From Marinobacter sp. (GTDB lineage Bacteria > Pseudomonadota > Gammaproteobacteria > Pseudomonadales > Oleiphilaceae): 64,000 nucleotides of DNA. The position numbers were made by a program, and so were the translations under genes. The first letter of the stretch is position 1, and each line of letters begins with the position of its first letter. The notes beneath the pieces were generated by a model. That model was not told where the DNA came from, ran no database searches, and saw nothing but the letters and a program-made list of their open reading frames with translations. Below are positions 17,491 through 26,801 of the stretch, one piece after another. The stretch covers positions 49,018-113,017 of the forward strand of contig JAGYIS010000006.1 of NCBI GenBank assembly GCA_018402255.1, read 5' to 3'.

Positions 17491-18402
17491 ATGAATGACG
17501 AGAACCGCAAAGACTCCCTGGAAGATTTTGAAGAAGACGTTACCGAGTACATTGGCAAAGACGAGAACAGCAAGAGCCTGGCACTGCCCAGGCAGTCGAT
17601 GCCAAGACGCATGTATCTGCTGCCGGTAACCAACCGGCCGTTTTTCCCGGCGCAGGTGCAGCCGGTAGTCGTCAATGAAGATCCCTGGCAGGAAACCCTC
17701 AAGCGGGTCGCAGAGACGGACCACAAGGTGCTGGGCATCTGTTTTGTGGAAGATCCGGAATCCGAAACCGGCGTTCCCGCCAGCGATGAGCTGGAACCCA
17801 TGGGCTGTGCGGTACGGGTTCACCACGCCCAGAGCGAGGGCGGCAAAGTTCAGTTTATTGCTCAGGGCATGCAGCGCTTCAAGATCGTTCAGTGGCTGCG
17901 CCGCCGGCCGCCCTATCTGGTGGAAGTGGAATACCCGGAGGAGCCGGAAGAGCCGGCGGACGAGCTCAAGGCCTACACCCTGGCCATCATCGCCGCCATC
18001 AAGGAGCTGCTGCGCACCAACCCGCTCTACGGCGAGGATGTTAAGCAGTACCTGTCCCGCTTTGGCCCCGAGGACAGCTCGCCTCTGGCGGATTTTGGCG
18101 CCTCCATGACCAGCGCCCCAGGCCGCGAGTTGCAGGATGTGCTGGATACGGTGCCGCTGCTTCGACGCATGGAGCGGGTGCTGTTGCTGATGCGCAAAGA
18201 GCAGGAAGTGGCGCGCCTGCAATCCGAGATCAATGAGGAAGTGAACGAGAAGGTGCAGAAGCACCAGCGCGAATTCTTCCTGCGTGAGCAATTAAAGGTC
18301 ATCCAGCGGGAGCTGGGTATCGCCAAAGACGACAAGACCGCCGACGTGGAGCGCTTTGAAGAGCGTATGGCCAAGCTTGAATCCGCCAGCGGCCGTGGTT
18401 GA
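17491..18402 (+). CDS. lon: Lon protease, N-terminal fragment (frameshifted)
   Basis: The N-terminal ~296 residues of an ATP-dependent Lon protease, which degrades misfolded and regulatory proteins. The substrate-binding LON domain starts near LLPVTNRPFFPAQVQPVVV and is followed by the helical linker (...QKHQREFFLREQLKVIQRELG). The frame then runs out in ESASGRG-stop, while the next frame continues as NPPAAVVERFKDEIQKL, the normal Lon sequence. One extra T at 18377-18378 (AAGCTT where AAGCTG is expected) explains the shift. Removing it joins this part with the C-terminal part at 18356-19942 into one 816-residue protein, the usual Lon length. The TTG or ATG start at 17491 follows a candidate sigma-32 promoter. 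Either a sequence error or a real inactivation. Confidence 0.85.
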   Translation: MNDENRKDSLEDFEEDVTEYIGKDENSKSLALPRQSMPRRMYLLPVTNRPFFPAQVQPVVVNEDPWQETLKRVAETDHKVLGICFVEDPESETGVPASDELEPMGCAVRVHHAQSEGGKVQFIAQGMQRFKIVQWLRRRPPYLVEVEYPEEPEEPADELKAYTLAIIAAIKELLRTNPLYGEDVKQYLSRFGPEDSSPLADFGASMTSAPGRELQDVLDTVPLLRRMERVLLLMRKEQEVARLQSEINEEVNEKVQKHQREFFLREQLKVIQRELGIAKDDKTADVERFEERMAKLESASGRG

Positions 18403-19942
18403 ACGGTTCAAAGATGAAATTCAGAAATTGCAGGTGCTGGAGCAAGGTTCACCAGAATACGGCGTTACCCGAAATTACCTGGACTGGATCACCCAGGTAC
18501 CCTGGGGCGTACACTCCGAAGACCATTTTGATCTGGCTGAAGCCCGCAGGGTTCTGGACCGGGATCACGATGGTTTAGGCGATGTGAAAGACCGCATTAT
18601 CGAGTTTCTGGCCGAAGGCACCTTCAAGGGTGAAGTGAGTGGTTCCATACTGCTGCTGGTGGGCCCACCGGGCGTGGGCAAAACCTCGATCGGCCATTCC
18701 GTGGCAGACGCCCTGGGCCGGGAGTTTTACCGGTTCAGCGTTGGCGGCATGCGCGACGAAGCCGAAATCAAGGGCCATCGCCGCACCTACATCGGTGCCA
18801 TGCCGGGCAAGTTTGTGCAGGCATTGAAGGACAGCAAGGTGGCCAACCCGGTGATCATGCTGGATGAGATCGACAAGATCGGCTCATCTTATCAGGGCGA
18901 TCCAGCCTCTGCCCTTCTGGAAACCCTCGATCCGGAGCAGAACAAAGACTTTCTCGATCACTATCTGGACGTGCGCATGGACCTGTCCAAAGTCCTGTTC
19001 ATCTGCACCGCCAACCAGCTGGATACCATTCCCCGGCCGCTGCTCGACCGGATGGACGTAATTCGCCTGTCAGGCTACATCGGTGAGGAAAAGCTGGCCA
19101 TTGCCAAGCATCACCTGCTGCCGCGACTGCTGAAACGGGCCGGGCTCCTGAAGAAACAACTGAACATTACCGACGCGGCTATCCGCCAGGTGATCGAGGG
19201 TTATGCTCGTGAGGCTGGTGTACGGAATCTGGAAAAGCTGCTCCACAAGATCATCCGCAAGGGCATTGTAAAGCTGCTGGAGAACCCGGATGAACCGGTC
19301 AAGGTGGGCGTGGCTGATCTGGTGAGCTATCTGGGGCAGCCGGCGTTCAAGAAAGAGAAGTCGCTGAAAGGCACCGGCGTGGTCACCGGCCTGGCCTGGA
19401 CCGCCATGGGCGGCGCCACCCTGAGTATCGAGGCCTCACGCATTCACACCAGCCAGCGCGGCTTCAAGCTCACCGGGCAACTGGGCGAGGTGATGCGGGA
19501 ATCGGCGGAGATTGCCTACAGTTATGTGTCTTCCAACTTGAAGCGCTTTAAAGGCGACCCGACGTTCTTTGACAAGTCGTTTGTTCACCTGCATGTGCCG
19601 GAAGGCGCGACGCCCAAAGACGGACCGAGCGCAGGTGTAACCATGGCCACGGCCCTGCTCTCCATCGCCCGCAAGGAAGCGCCGCAGCAGAATCTGGCAA
19701 TGACCGGTGAGCTGACTCTGACCGGGCAGGTGTTGCCGGTGGGGGGGATTCGGGAAAAAGTGATTGCAGCGCGGCGGCAGAAGATCAATAACCTGATCCT
19801 GCCGGAAGCGAACCGCGGGGACTACGAGGAGTTGCCGGAGTATCTAAAAGAGGGGCTGTCGGTGAATTTTGCCAAGCACTACAGCGATGTGTTTCAGGTG
19901 TGTTTTGGCAACAAGCCCAAGCAGGGGTCTAGTGTGCACTAG
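18356..19942 (+). CDS. lon: Lon protease, C-terminal AAA+ and protease fragment (frameshifted)
   Basis: The second part of the same Lon gene; the true reading frame resumes at about 18380. It contains the Walker A GPPGVGKTS, Walker B MLDEIDKIGSS, the sensor/arginine finger region PLLDRMDVIRLSGY, and the protease domain with catalytic Ser in KDGPSAG and Lys in GGIREKVIAA. All catalytic residues are intact. The C-terminus ends GNKPKQGSSVH. The sequence is clearly Lon, but more distant from E. coli Lon than expected for the main copy, so it may be a second Lon paralogue. The ATG at 18356 is inside the N-terminal part and is unlikely to be used. Confidence 0.87.
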   Translation: MKSVWPSLNPPAAVVERFKDEIQKLQVLEQGSPEYGVTRNYLDWITQVPWGVHSEDHFDLAEARRVLDRDHDGLGDVKDRIIEFLAEGTFKGEVSGSILLLVGPPGVGKTSIGHSVADALGREFYRFSVGGMRDEAEIKGHRRTYIGAMPGKFVQALKDSKVANPVIMLDEIDKIGSSYQGDPASALLETLDPEQNKDFLDHYLDVRMDLSKVLFICTANQLDTIPRPLLDRMDVIRLSGYIGEEKLAIAKHHLLPRLLKRAGLLKKQLNITDAAIRQVIEGYAREAGVRNLEKLLHKIIRKGIVKLLENPDEPVKVGVADLVSYLGQPAFKKEKSLKGTGVVTGLAWTAMGGATLSIEASRIHTSQRGFKLTGQLGEVMRESAEIAYSYVSSNLKRFKGDPTFFDKSFVHLHVPEGATPKDGPSAGVTMATALLSIARKEAPQQNLAMTGELTLTGQVLPVGGIREKVIAARRQKINNLILPEANRGDYEELPEYLKEGLSVNFAKHYSDVFQVCFGNKPKQGSSVH

Positions 19943-19965
19943 GGTCTTCAGGGGTCGGTCTTCAA

Positions 19966-19998
19966 GGGTCTGTCCCCGAACGGGGACTGACCCTCTTT
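19966..19998 (+). terminator. Terminator after lon
   Basis: GGGTC-T-GTCCCC pairs with GGGGAC-T-GACCC around a GAAC loop and is followed by TCTTTTG. It lies 24 bases after the lon stop. Confidence 0.75.
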
Positions 19999-20044
19999 TG
20001 CCTCGCCGATCTCTCAACTAAGGTGCCCGGTCTGACAGAAGGTT

Positions 20045-20071
20045 GGGGTCAGACCCGTAGGGTCAGACCCC
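20045..20071. repeat. GGGGTC-type palindrome, probably the MarR-gene terminator
   Basis: GGGGTCAGACCC and GGGTCAGACCCC flank GTA and pair with only the central A opposite A unpaired. On the minus strand it follows the MarR stop at 20083. The GGGGTC/GACCCC words also occur at 19951-19993, so the intergenic region carries at least two related units. Confidence 0.55.
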
Positions 20072-20082
20072 TTTGCAGCCTG

Positions 20083-20577
20083 CTAGGCTTTTTCTTTCCA
20101 GCCATCGTCTTTCAACACCGAACCTACGGTCAGCAGGGGCGAGGCGTCGATGTCATCGGCGTTCATCATGTTGGCCACGCGCTGCAGGGAGGCCAGGATC
20201 ATGGTTTGCTCCCACTCGGCCAGGTTCTGGAACTTTTCGATAAAGTCCTCCTGCAGGGGGTTGGGCGCGCGGGCCAAGAGGTCTGCGCCGTCTTCCGTCA
20301 GGTGAGCGTGTACTTTGCGCTTGTCTTTGGTGCTGCGCACCCGGTAAACCAGCTTGCGCAGTTCCAGCCGGTCCAGGATTGTGGTGACCGTGGCCTGGCT
20401 GAGGCTAACATTTTCGGCGATGGTGCCGATCGTCACCTCACCCAGATCCCTGATGGTGCGCATGATTAACAACTGCGGCCCGGTCAGGCCTGCGTGCTTG
20501 CTCAATCGCTTGGAATGCAGATCCGTTGCCCGGATCACCCGCCGAAGTGCCACCAGCACCTGTTCATAGTTTTTCAC
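20083..20577 (-). CDS. MarR-family transcriptional regulator
   Basis: A 164-residue dimeric winged-helix regulator. The recognition region SLSQATVTTILDRLELRKLVYRVRSTKDKRKVHAHLTEDG shows the MarR helix-turn-helix followed by the beta wing with its conserved Asp/Arg-Lys. N-terminal ALRRVIRATDLHSKRLSKHAGLTGPQLL resembles the ectoine-operon regulators of the EctR/CosR group, but no ect genes are in this window. A 19-bp palindrome lies 31 bases upstream of its start and is probably its own operator. Ligand and targets are unknown; osmotic control is a possibility only. Confidence 0.85.
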   Translation of the reverse strand: MKNYEQVLVALRRVIRATDLHSKRLSKHAGLTGPQLLIMRTIRDLGEVTIGTIAENVSLSQATVTTILDRLELRKLVYRVRSTKDKRKVHAHLTEDGADLLARAPNPLQEDFIEKFQNLAEWEQTMILASLQRVANMMNADDIDASPLLTVGSVLKDDGWKEKA

Positions 20578-20607
20578 ACGACCGCTCCAGAATGGCTATT
20601 TACTTAT

Positions 20608-20626
20608 ACCTCTAATTATTAGAGGT
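20608..20626. promoter_or_regulatory. MarR operator palindrome
   Basis: ACCTCTAATTATTAGAGGT has perfect 9-bp arms around a single central T. It sits 31-49 bases upstream of the MarR start and 151 bases before the divergent TPR gene. Position and symmetry fit autoregulation and possibly control of both genes. Confidence 0.65.
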
Positions 20627-20776
20627 CTTTGCTCTGGCGAATGCAAGTGGGCAGTACTACCTAACGTGCTTTGAGCGTCCTGGTGCGACTGCCACTTACG
20701 TTTATGCAGCATTATTTCTACCAGACACTATGCTAAGGTCACGCCCTTGCCATTCACCCAAAGACGGAAACGGTTG

Positions 20777-21688
20777 ATGATCAGGTATTACCTTGCCTTC
20801 GTTCTTGCCCTTGCCACGGCCGGCGGCGTTCACGCTCAACAGCAGCAGCTCGGTCCGGATAAAGAGCTGACCCCTGAAGACGTGGAGAACAGAATCAGAA
20901 CCCAGGAAAAGCCCATGTACACTCCCTTTGTGGAGCTTTACCTGCTGGAAGAAACCAAGGCGATTCGCAAGGAGATGCAAGACACCCGCGCAGAGCTGAT
21001 CGAAAAAGTGGTCGAGAAAGAGTTGTCCGTGGCCGACAAAACCATGTCTTACGCCGCCGACACAGTGACCTATTTCTTCTACCTTATTGCCGGTGCCACC
21101 TCCATACTCGTGGTGATCGGCTGGAATTCCATCCGCGACATGCGCAACCAGCTCACCAGCCTGGCTGAAAAGCGGGTTAACGAACTGGTGGTGGAATATG
21201 AAACCCGGCTGAAGTTCATCGAAGAACAATTGCAGCAGAAATCCGAGATTATTCACCAGAACCAGGCTGACATTGAACGCACTAACGAAGTGCACGCGCT
21301 CTGGTTGAAGGCAAGTCAGGAAACGTCCCACCAGAACAAGATTACGGCTTACGACCAGATTCTGGACCTGCGCCCGGACGATGTGGAAGCGCTCAGCTAT
21401 AAAGCAGACGCCGTGCTGGAGATCCGCGAACCCCTGTGGGCCATCAGCCTGTGCCAGCGCGCGCTCAAACTGGCGCCGGATAACGGCCATGCCCTTTACC
21501 AGCTGGCCTGCGCCTACGCTGAGATTGGTCGCTGGGAAGACGCCATCAGCACGCTGGCGAAAGCGCTGGAAATCTCCGAAGCCTACCGGGACGACGCCTC
21601 TGTAGACCCAAGTTTCACGCAACTGCACGAACATGAAAGTTTCAGGAGTCTCGTCTTTATTGACCAGGACGACAGCACGGACGCGTAA
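20777..21688 (+). CDS. TPR-containing membrane protein of unknown function
   Basis: A 303-residue protein. A signal peptide (MIRYYLAFVLALATAGGVHAQ) is followed by a Glu-rich stretch, a transmembrane segment near TVTYFFYLIAGATSILVVIGW, a long charged coiled coil (LAEKRVNELVVEYETRLKFI...) and two or three TPR units (AYDQILDLRPDDVEALSYKADAVLEIREP..., LCQRALKLAPDNGHALYQLACAYAEIGRWEDAISTLAKAL). The short first part is probably periplasmic and the TPR part cytoplasmic. TPR domains bind partner proteins; none is suggested by the context. ATG at 20777 is preferred over TTG at 20747 because the signal peptide starts there. It is divergent from the MarR gene. Confidence 0.72.
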   Translation: MIRYYLAFVLALATAGGVHAQQQQLGPDKELTPEDVENRIRTQEKPMYTPFVELYLLEETKAIRKEMQDTRAELIEKVVEKELSVADKTMSYAADTVTYFFYLIAGATSILVVIGWNSIRDMRNQLTSLAEKRVNELVVEYETRLKFIEEQLQQKSEIIHQNQADIERTNEVHALWLKASQETSHQNKITAYDQILDLRPDDVEALSYKADAVLEIREPLWAISLCQRALKLAPDNGHALYQLACAYAEIGRWEDAISTLAKALEISEAYRDDASVDPSFTQLHEHESFRSLVFIDQDDSTDA

Positions 21689-21769
21689 CGTCACAGAGAC
21701 CGGCACAGAGCTTGCTTACTCGTTCACGAGCAGCAATCTTGTGTTCCGGAGCCACCTGGCCTGATCTGC

Positions 21770-21798
21770 TTGACAAGCAGCGGACTGTGGTGTTTGTT
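21770..21798 (+). promoter_or_regulatory. Candidate promoter of the branched-chain amino-acid transporter
   Basis: TTGACA (perfect -35) is followed after 17 bases by TTTGTT, a weak -10. It lies 48 bases before the binding-protein start. Confidence 0.35.
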
Positions 21799-21845
21799 TA
21801 ACTCTCTGAGAACATAACAATAACCCTGATTTGAACAGGAATAAC

Positions 21846-22961
21846 ATGATGAAAACGTCCGTTAAGAAACTCGCTCTCGCTGTAGGTGCCTCCGCCGCTC
21901 TCATGGCCGCCGGTCAGGCCGCTGCTGAGATTCGTATTGGTATTGCCGGGCCAATGACCGGCCCCGTTGCGCAGTATGGTGATATGCAGTTCTCTGGTGC
22001 TCGCATGGCCATTGAACGCATCAACGCCGCTGGCGGGGTTATGGGTGAGCAACTCGTGGGTGTTGAAGTAGACGATGTTTGCGATCCCAAGCAGGCCGTG
22101 ACCGTTGCCAACCGACTGGTCAACGAAGGTGTTCAATATGTGGTGGGTCACCTGTGCTCCAGCTCGACCCAGCCGGCATCTGATATCTATGAAGACGAAG
22201 GTATCCTGATGATCACTCCGGCATCCACCAGCCCGGAAATCACTCAGCGCGGATATGAGCTGTTGTTCCGCACCATCGGTCTGGACAGCATGCAGGGACC
22301 GGTCGCCGGTAACTACATCGTCAGCCAGAATCCGAACCGGGTCGCCGTTATTCACGACAAACAGCAGTACGGTGAAGGTATCGCCACAGCGGTCCGCGAC
22401 ACCCTGCGTGATGCCGGTGTTGAAGTCGCCATGTTTGAAGGCATCACCGCTGGCGACAAAGACTTTTCGTCACTGGTCACCAAAATCAAACAGGCCAACG
22501 TGGATTTCGTGTATTACGGAGGCTACCACCCGGAGCTGGGGCTGATTCTACGCCAGGCCCGCCAGGCGGATGTTTCGTCCAAATTCATGGGGCCTGAAGG
22601 CGTCGGCAACAAAGACATCAACACCATTGCCGGTGAATCTGCAGAAGGACTGCTGGTCACCCTGCCACCCAGCTTTGATGAAAAGCCGGAAAACCAGGAC
22701 CTGGTCGCGGCCTTTGAAGCCAAAGGTGAAGACACCTCCGGTCCGTTCGTATTGACTTCCTATGCCGCCGTCCAACTGATTGCCGATGGCATTGAGCAGG
22801 CCGGCTCACAAGATCCGTTCGAAGTCGCCAAAGCACTGCGCGCCGGCACCTTCGAAACGCCGATCGGCACCGTTCAGTTTGACCAGGCCGGGGATATGGA
22901 GTCCTTCGAGTTTGTGGTCTACGAATGGCATTCAGATGGCAGCAAAACTCCAGTAAACTGA
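21846..22961 (+). CDS. braC: Branched-chain amino-acid ABC transporter, binding protein
   Basis: A 371-residue periplasmic substrate-binding protein of the Leu/Ile/Val family. The signal peptide MMKTSVKKLALAVGASAALMAAGQAAA is cleaved before EIRIGIAGPMTGPVAQYG, the usual start of mature LivJ/BraC proteins. VVGHLCSSSTQPASDIYEDEGILMITPAST is the conserved ligand-site region, with the Ser/Thr and Cys residues of this family. The start at 21846 follows AGGA; TTG at 21831 is also in frame. It heads a five-gene transporter operon and is separated from the permease genes by a hairpin that would make its mRNA more abundant than the rest. Confidence 0.93.
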   Translation: MMKTSVKKLALAVGASAALMAAGQAAAEIRIGIAGPMTGPVAQYGDMQFSGARMAIERINAAGGVMGEQLVGVEVDDVCDPKQAVTVANRLVNEGVQYVVGHLCSSSTQPASDIYEDEGILMITPASTSPEITQRGYELLFRTIGLDSMQGPVAGNYIVSQNPNRVAVIHDKQQYGEGIATAVRDTLRDAGVEVAMFEGITAGDKDFSSLVTKIKQANVDFVYYGGYHPELGLILRQARQADVSSKFMGPEGVGNKDINTIAGESAEGLLVTLPPSFDEKPENQDLVAAFEAKGEDTSGPFVLTSYAAVQLIADGIEQAGSQDPFEVAKALRAGTFETPIGTVQFDQAGDMESFEFVVYEWHSDGSKTPVN

Positions 22962-22992
22962 GCCAAAATCGTTAATAAACGGTAATTATCAG

Positions 22993-23029
22993 AACACCTT
23001 CCCACCGCAACCCGGGGGAAGGTGTTTTT
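22993..23029 (+). terminator. Partial terminator between braC and braD
   Basis: AACACCTTCCC and GGGAAGGTGTT form a perfect 11-bp stem followed by TTTTTC. Its place inside an operon suggests it limits read-through to the permease genes so that binding protein is made in excess. Confidence 0.75.
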
Positions 23030-23119
23030 CTGGGCTTCTGCTGACCGCTTTGCTACCCGCCGGACACCCCGGCAAAGGTACGAGGAGTGCGGGCAGCGGG
23101 CATTTGGAGTTCCATACTG

Positions 23120-24043
23120 ATGCAAGACCTCCTCTACTTTTCTCAACAGCTCATCAACGGGCTGACGATCGGGAGCACCTATGCCCTGATCGCCATCGGT
23201 TACACCATGGTTTACGGCATCATCGGCATGATCAATTTTGCCCATGGTGAGATTTACATGATCGGCGCTTACACTGCACTGATTGCCATTACCGGACTGG
23301 CCACCCTGGGGGTCGCCTGGTTGCCGCTAATACTGATCGTGGCACTGCTCTGCGCCATGATTGTCTCGAGCTCTATGGGCTGGGCCGTGGAACGTGTTGC
23401 CTATAGGCCAGTTCGCGGACGCCACCGGCTTATCCCGCTGATCTCCGCCATCGGCATGTCCATTTTTCTACAGAACTATGTTCATCTGGCGCAGGGTTCC
23501 CGCAACATCGGTTTTCCGGCGCTGATTGACGGCAGCTTCCGCTTTGGCAGCAGCGAGGGTTTCCAGTTGTCACTCTCCTACATGCAGATCACCATCTTTA
23601 TCACCACGCTTATCTGCATGACCGTGCTCTCTCTGTTCATTTCCCGCTCCCGAATCGGTCGCGCATGCCGGGCGGTTTCTCAGGACCTGGGCATGGCCAA
23701 TCTGCTCGGCATTGACACCAACCGCATCATCTCCGCGACCTTTGTTATAGGCGCTGCGCTGGCGGCGGTGGCGGGACTTTTGCTGGGCATGTATTACGGC
23801 TCGGTTGATCCGCTGTTTGGTTTTATCGCCGGTCTCAAGGCATTCACTGCAGCAGTGCTTGGCGGCATTGGCAGCATCCCGGGCGCCATGCTCGGTGGCC
23901 TGATTCTGGGCGTGGCGGAAAGCATGACCTCTGGCTACCTGAGCGGCGAATACAAAGATGTGGTGGCGTTCAGCCTGCTGATTCTGATCCTGTTGTTCAA
24001 ACCCACCGGACTGCTGGGCAAACCGGAGGTTGAGAAGATCTGA
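23120..24043 (+). CDS. braD: Branched-chain amino-acid ABC transporter, permease LivH type
   Basis: A 307-residue inner-membrane permease with about eight hydrophobic segments. The N-terminus [19 protein letters not shown] followed by [25 protein letters not shown] is the signature of LivH/BraD. The conserved EGFQ...RAVSQD loop and the [21 protein letters not shown] region near the end are present. The start at 23120 matches the family; an upstream frame from 23087 adds 11 unrelated residues. The stop codon overlaps the start of the next permease gene (TGATG), showing translational coupling. Confidence 0.93.
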   Translation: MQDLLYFSQQLINGLTIGSTYALIAIGYTMVYGIIGMINFAHGEIYMIGAYTALIAITGLATLGVAWLPLILIVALLCAMIVSSSMGWAVERVAYRPVRGRHRLIPLISAIGMSIFLQNYVHLAQGSRNIGFPALIDGSFRFGSSEGFQLSLSYMQITIFITTLICMTVLSLFISRSRIGRACRAVSQDLGMANLLGIDTNRIISATFVIGAALAAVAGLLLGMYYGSVDPLFGFIAGLKAFTAAVLGGIGSIPGAMLGGLILGVAESMTSGYLSGEYKDVVAFSLLILILLFKPTGLLGKPEVEKI

Positions 24044-25314
24044 TGATTGCACACAACTTTAAACACGCCCTGTTCTGCGCAGTGGTCACTATGGTGGTCG
24101 CCTACCCAATCCTGGGCCTCAACCTGGTTGCCCGAGGCACTCGCGTTGGCCTTGAAGGCGCCGATACCACCACCCTGATAGCCATTTTTGTCGCGGCGGT
24201 GGTGGTCTTCGCCTTTCAACTTTACCGTGACACCCTTATGGCGGCCTTGGGCAAAATGCCCAAGCTGAACCCTCTCGCCCACCGCGAACCCATGCCCCAG
24301 GCCAAACGGGTCAAAATGGAGTCCTGGGTACTGACCGGCATCATCGTGCTGGCACTGTTCTGGCCATTTTTTGTATCCCGTGGCTCGGTCGATCTGGCGA
24401 CACTGGTTCTGATCTACGTGATGCTGGCATTGGGGCTGAACGTGGTGGTTGGCCTGGCCGGTCTGCTGGATCTGGGCTACGTCGCCTTCTACGCGGTCGG
24501 TGCCTACACCTTCGCGCTACTGTCACAATACATGGGCATCTCGTTCTGGATGGCTTTGCCTCTCGGCGCTCTGCTGGCAGCCTTGTTTGGCCTGGTGCTT
24601 GGCTTTCCGGTGTTGAGACTACGGGGTGACTATCTGGCCATCGTCACCTTGGGCTTTGGCGAAATCATCCGGATCCTGCTGAACAACTGGACCGCCGTCA
24701 CCGGTGGCCCGAACGGCATCGGCGGCATTCCGGAGCCGACGCTGTTCGGCATGGAGTTCGGTCGGCGGGTCAAGGAAGAAGGCAACACCTCCTTCCACGA
24801 AACCTTCGGCATTGCCTACAGCGGTGAGCACAAGGTGATTTTTCTGTACCTGATTGCACTTGTTCTGGCCGTCATTACGGCACTGGTTATCCGTCGCCTG
24901 ATGCGCATGCCCGTCGGCCGGGCCTGGGAAGCTTTGCGAGAAGACGAAATTGCCGCCCGTTCTCTGGGCCTGAGCCGCACGGCGGTCAAGTTGTCTGCGT
25001 TTACCATTGGCGCTTTCTTTGCGGGCTTTGCCGGCACCGTGTTTGCCTCCAAGCAGGGCTTCATCAGCCCCGAGTCTTTTGTGTTCCTTGAGTCGGCCAT
25101 CATTCTGGCCATTGTGGTATTGGGCGGCATGGGCTCACAGCTCGGCGTGGTGTTGGCGGCCATTGCGGTCACCATCCTGCCGGAGCTCGCCCGCGAGTTC
25201 TCAGACTACCGCATGCTGGTGTTCGGTGCGGCAATGGTGCTGATGATGGTCTGGCGGCCACAAGGCCTGATGCCGATGCGCAGGGCTCATATTGAACTCA
25301 AAAGGCAGGAGTGA
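24043..25314 (+). CDS. braE: Branched-chain amino-acid ABC transporter, permease LivM type
   Basis: A 423-residue second permease that pairs with BraD. A ~110-residue N-terminal extension with two hydrophobic segments precedes the core, as in Pseudomonas BraE. The core shows [31 protein letters not shown], the [22 protein letters not shown] motif, and the loop [18 protein letters not shown] that contacts the ATPase. The C-terminus ends just before BraF, with a four-base overlap if the GTG at 25311 is used for that gene. Confidence 0.93.
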   Translation: MIAHNFKHALFCAVVTMVVAYPILGLNLVARGTRVGLEGADTTTLIAIFVAAVVVFAFQLYRDTLMAALGKMPKLNPLAHREPMPQAKRVKMESWVLTGIIVLALFWPFFVSRGSVDLATLVLIYVMLALGLNVVVGLAGLLDLGYVAFYAVGAYTFALLSQYMGISFWMALPLGALLAALFGLVLGFPVLRLRGDYLAIVTLGFGEIIRILLNNWTAVTGGPNGIGGIPEPTLFGMEFGRRVKEEGNTSFHETFGIAYSGEHKVIFLYLIALVLAVITALVIRRLMRMPVGRAWEALREDEIAARSLGLSRTAVKLSAFTIGAFFAGFAGTVFASKQGFISPESFVFLESAIILAIVVLGGMGSQLGVVLAAIAVTILPELAREFSDYRMLVFGAAMVLMMVWRPQGLMPMRRAHIELKRQE

Positions 25315-25319
25315 CAGAC

Positions 25320-26075
25320 ATGTTAGATGTACAAAATCTGTCCATGCGCTTCGGCGGCCTGCTGGCTGTCGATCAGGTCAGCCTGGACGTTCAGGAGCAT
25401 GAAATTGTTTCGGTGATTGGCCCTAACGGGGCAGGTAAAACCACGGTCTTCAACTGCCTGAGTGGCTTTTACAAGCCGACCGGAGGCAAGATCGTTTTCG
25501 AGGGCCAGGAAGTTCAGGGTAAACCGGATTACAAAATCTCCCGACTGGGCATGGTGCGCACCTTCCAGCATGTGCGCCTGTTCAACCAGATGAGCGTGGT
25601 TGAGAACCTGCTGGTAGCCCAGCACCGGCACTTGAACACCAACCTGCTGTCGGGCCTGATCAAGACTCCCAACTACCGTGAGCGGGAGCAGAAGTCCCTC
25701 GATCGGGCCGCCTATTGGCTGAACCGCGTCGGTCTTCTGGATCTCGCTAATCGGGATGCCGGTAATCTGGCTTACGGGCAGCAAAGGCGCCTCGAAATTG
25801 CCCGCTGCATGGTCACCGAACCAAAACTGCTGATGCTGGATGAGCCGGCCGCAGGCCTGAACCCGGCGGAAACCAAAGACCTCAACCAGCTGATCGTCAG
25901 CCTGAAAGAGGACTACCACGTGTCTGTTCTGCTTATCGAACACGACATGAGCCTGGTGATGGATATTTCCGACCGAATTACCGTGATTAACCAGGGCCGC
26001 CCCCTGGCCAGCGGTACCCCAAGCGAAGTCCGTGAGAACGACGACGTGATCAAAGCTTATCTGGGCGAGGCCTGA
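25320..26075 (+). CDS. braF: Branched-chain amino-acid ABC transporter, ATPase LivG type
   Basis: A 251-residue ATPase. Walker A GPNGAGKTT, the family's LAYGQQRRLEIAR signature (in place of LSGGQ) and Walker B LLMLDEPAAGLNP are visible, followed by LLIEHDMSLVM with the switch His. The C-terminal region with SGTPSEVRENDDVIKAYLGEA is typical of LivG/BraF. ATG at 25320 is preferred because AGGAG lies eight bases upstream; GTG at 25311 is possible. It powers BraDE together with BraG. Confidence 0.93.
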   Translation: MLDVQNLSMRFGGLLAVDQVSLDVQEHEIVSVIGPNGAGKTTVFNCLSGFYKPTGGKIVFEGQEVQGKPDYKISRLGMVRTFQHVRLFNQMSVVENLLVAQHRHLNTNLLSGLIKTPNYREREQKSLDRAAYWLNRVGLLDLANRDAGNLAYGQQRRLEIARCMVTEPKLLMLDEPAAGLNPAETKDLNQLIVSLKEDYHVSVLLIEHDMSLVMDISDRITVINQGRPLASGTPSEVRENDDVIKAYLGEA

Positions 26076-26084
26076 GGAAAAACC

Positions 26085-26786
26085 ATGCTAGTACTGGAAA
26101 ACGTTCACACCCACTACGGCAAGATCGAGGCGCTGCACGGGGTTTCTGTCGAAGTTAATCAAGGCGAAATCGTCTCGTTGATCGGCGCCAACGGGGCCGG
26201 CAAAACCACCCTGCTGATGACGGTTTGCGGTAATCCTCAGGCCAGCTCCGGGCGCATCATCCTGGAAGGCAAAGACATCACCAACGAAGCCACCTCCAAC
26301 ATCATGCGCTCGGGCATTGCCATTGTACCGGAAGGCCGCCGGGTCTTCTCCGGCCTCACAGTTGAAGAAAATCTGCACATGGGCGGGTTCTTCAATACCA
26401 AAGCAGAGATTCGCAAAAGCCTGGATCATGTCTACGAGTTGTTCCCGCGCCTGAAAGAGCGGGAGCACCAGCGTGCCGGCACCATGTCTGGCGGCGAACA
26501 GCAAATGCTGGCGATTGGCCGCGCATTGATGAGCAAACCCAGAATGATCATTCTGGACGAACCATCACTGGGACTGGCACCCATCATCATTCAGCAGATC
26601 TTCCAGATCATTGGTCACCTGAGGGAAGAAGGCATCACCGTGTTTCTGGTCGAGCAGAATGCTCATCAGGCGCTGAATCTGGCGGATCGGGGCTATGTGC
26701 TGGAAACAGGGCGCATCCGGCTGCACGACACCGGCAAGAACCTGCTGGCTAATCCGGAAGTGCGGGAGGCGTACCTCGGAGGGTGA
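26085..26786 (+). CDS. braG: Branched-chain amino-acid ABC transporter, ATPase LivF type
   Basis: A 233-residue ATPase, the second of the heterodimer. It contains Walker A GANGAGKTT, signature MSGGEQQMLAIGRALM, Walker B MIILDEPSLGLAP and the switch His in EQNAHQAL. The length and the ending NLLANPEVREAYLGG are as in LivF/BraG. Ten bases separate it from braF. A strong terminator follows, closing the braCDEFG operon. The system imports leucine, isoleucine and valine, and in related species also alanine. Confidence 0.93.
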   Translation: MLVLENVHTHYGKIEALHGVSVEVNQGEIVSLIGANGAGKTTLLMTVCGNPQASSGRIILEGKDITNEATSNIMRSGIAIVPEGRRVFSGLTVEENLHMGGFFNTKAEIRKSLDHVYELFPRLKEREHQRAGTMSGGEQQMLAIGRALMSKPRMIILDEPSLGLAPIIIQQIFQIIGHLREEGITVFLVEQNAHQALNLADRGYVLETGRIRLHDTGKNLLANPEVREAYLGG

Positions 26787-26801
26787 CCATCATCGGAAAA
26801 C

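Noticed and set aside
20083..20577. MarR gene as part of an ectoine operon (ectR)
   Set aside because: No ectABC genes are near it; only sequence resemblance supports the idea.
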